Part shown: positions 62,877-64,000 of the stretch, piece by piece
Numbering within the stretch: the first letter of the stretch is position 1
Layout of the letters: every line of letters begins with the position of its first letter
DNA from: Thermococcus pacificus
GTDB lineage: Archaea; Methanobacteriota_B; Thermococci; Thermococcales; Thermococcaceae
Assembly: GCF_002214485.1 (NCBI RefSeq)
Contig: NZ_CP015102.1
Location: forward strand, 1,364,001-1,428,000
Length of the DNA stretch: 64,000 nt
Reading direction: 5' to 3'
The notes under the pieces: generated by a model
What the model was told of the DNA's origin: nothing
The model's database searches: none
Seen by the model: only the letters and a program-made list of their open reading frames with translations
Program-made: the position numbers and the translations under genes

Positions 62877-64000
62877 ATGCTTCACCACGTCAGGCTGATT
62901 TACGCAACCAAGAGCAGAAAGCTGGTGGGCAAGAAAATCGTCCTGGCCATCCCCGGCAGTATAGCGGCAGTCGAGTGCGTCAAGCTCGCGAGGGAGCTTA
63001 TAAGGCACGGCGCGGAAGTCCACGCCGTCATGAGCGAGAACGCGCAAAAAATAATCCACCCCTATGCGATGGAGTTCGCCACTGGAAACCCGGTCGTGAC
63101 AGAGATCACCGGCTTCATTGAGCACGTTGAGCTCGCTGGAGAGCACGAGAACAAGGCCGACCTCGTTTTAGTCTGTCCAGCGACGGCAAACACCATAGGG
63201 AAGATAGCCAACGGCATAGACGACACTCCAGTCACTACTGTTGTAACGACGGCCTTCGCCCATACACCGATAATGATAGCCCCTGCAATGCATTCTACAA
63301 TGTATGACCACCCAATAGTCGTCGAGAACATAGAGAAGCTCAAGAAGCTCGGCGTCGAGTTCATAGAACCGCGCTTCGAGGAGGGCAAGGCGAAGGTGGC
63401 TTCAATAGACGAGATAGTCTACCGCGTCATCAAAAAGCTCCACCCGAAGACCCTCGCCGGAAAGCGCGTTCTCGTCACAGCCGGCGCAACGAGGGAGTAC
63501 ATAGACCCTATTCGCTACATAACCAACGCGAGCAGCGGGAAGATGGGCGTTGCTCTCGCTGAAGAGGCCGAACTCCGTGGCGCTGAAGTTACGCTCATAA
63601 AGACGAGAGGGAGCGTCTCAAGCTTCGTCGAGAACCAGATAGAGGTCGAAACGGTAGAGGAGATGCTCGCGGCGATAGAAAACGAGCTGAAGGCAAAGAA
63701 GTACGACGTTGTCGTTTTAGCCGCCGCTGTAAGTGACTTCAGGGTGAAGGAGAAGGCCGACGTCAAGATAAAGAGCGGAAAGCCCCTAACGCTCGAACTC
63801 GAGCCGACACCGAAGATAATAGACCGCGTTAAGGAGCTTCAGCCAGATACCTTCCTCGTCGGCTTCAAGGCGGAAACCGGGCTGAGCGAGGAGGAGCTGA
63901 TAGCGGCGGCCAGGAAACAGATCGAGAGGGCTGGAAGCGACCTGGTTGTTGCCAACACCCTCAGCGCCTTTGGAAGTGAGGAGAACGAGGTCCTGCTCGT
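62877..64000 (+). CDS. coaBC: Bifunctional phosphopantothenoylcysteine decarboxylase/synthetase CoaBC, C-terminal end outside window
   Basis: About 374 codons are present. The N-terminal flavoprotein CoaC half has VLAIPGSIAAVECVKLARE near residue 22, HVELAGEHENKADLVLVCPA near residue 81 and APAMHSTMYDHP near residue 139. The CoaB half starts at GKRVLVTAGATREYIDPIRY near residue 198 and includes ITNASSGKMG and VVLAAAVSDFRVKEKA. It joins cysteine to phosphopantothenate and decarboxylates the product. GGAGGTG precedes ATG 62877, and AATATTTTAATC at 62834-62845 is a TATA-like site. Confidence 0.96.
   Translation, partial: MLHHVRLIYATKSRKLVGKKIVLAIPGSIAAVECVKLARELIRHGAEVHAVMSENAQKIIHPYAMEFATGNPVVTEITGFIEHVELAGEHENKADLVLVCPATANTIGKIANGIDDTPVTTVVTTAFAHTPIMIAPAMHSTMYDHPIVVENIEKLKKLGVEFIEPRFEEGKAKVASIDEIVYRVIKKLHPKTLAGKRVLVTAGATREYIDPIRYITNASSGKMGVALAEEAELRGAEVTLIKTRGSVSSFVENQIEVETVEEMLAAIENELKAKKYDVVVLAAAVSDFRVKEKADVKIKSGKPLTLELEPTPKIIDRVKELQPDTFLVGFKAETGLSEEELIAAARKQIERAGSDLVVANTLSAFGSEENEVLL

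Overview
The window is chromosomal DNA of a hyperthermophilic euryarchaeon of the order Thermococcales, most likely Thermococcus. This rests on the gene set (group II thermosome, RtcB with archease, TiaS, deoxyhypusine synthase, Trm5, a Trm10-like methyltransferase, TldD/TldE, Bud32, archaemetzincin, DacZ, Bat-type HTH regulators), on TATA/BRE promoters of the type TTTATATA or TTTTTAAA, on GGTG/GGAGG ribosome binding sites, on frequent four-base ATGA/GTGA gene overlaps, and on a tRNA gene with an encoded CCA end. The window opens inside panB and closes inside coaBC, both coenzyme A biosynthesis genes.

Layout. 1-4900: panB end, a vapBC toxin-antitoxin pair with palindromic operators, and an RNA modification/repair cluster (archease, m5C methyltransferase, PUA-like protein, rtcB). 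4950-8940: an ABC export operon with a large surface protein between ATPase and permease. 9000-12500: moaC, a membrane protein, a MutS2-like ATPase and bud32. 12600-17850: thermosome, HtpX protease, an SDR and deoxyhypusine synthase. 17900-23900: tiaS, a starch-binding/esterase lipoprotein, cupin, acetyltransferase, an HTH regulator and an HD hydrolase. 24060-26830: a three-hairpin H/ACA guide RNA gene, moeA-moaB, a frameshifted small gene and a probable structured RNA just upstream of valS.

31450-37120 is accessory DNA downstream of tRNA-Glu(UUC). It has perfect hairpins, A+T-richer genes, a frameshifted SAP/nuclease gene, an acetyltransferase with an antisense 49-residue gene, two membrane proteins and a split thermonuclease-like lipoprotein. 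No integrase or att duplication is visible. Core genes resume with trm5, followed by an AAA ATPase whose TATA box lies between two 20-bp operator copies, then tldE/tldD and a Bat-like regulator. 43053-47780 is a second, clearly A+T-rich insert: one 1575-residue protein with an N-terminal HSP90/GHKL ATPase module and a C-terminal DUF3883 nuclease-like module, the domain order of plant NO VEIN and a good candidate for a single-gene defence or stress system.

48059-64000: a second ABC export operon, cupin-racemase, CorA, a metallo-beta-lactamase protein, YchF, a CYTH-Lrp-UbiX operon, the c-di-AMP synthase DacZ, pyruvate kinase, peroxiredoxin, archaemetzincin, then a fluoride-riboswitch operon (terpenoid-cyclase-like protein, CrcB channel, DUF190 protein) and coaBC. 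Five separate loci carry apparent one-base frameshifts, three of them at short homopolymers, so either gene decay or assembly error should be considered. No CRISPR array, rRNA or intact transposase was seen.
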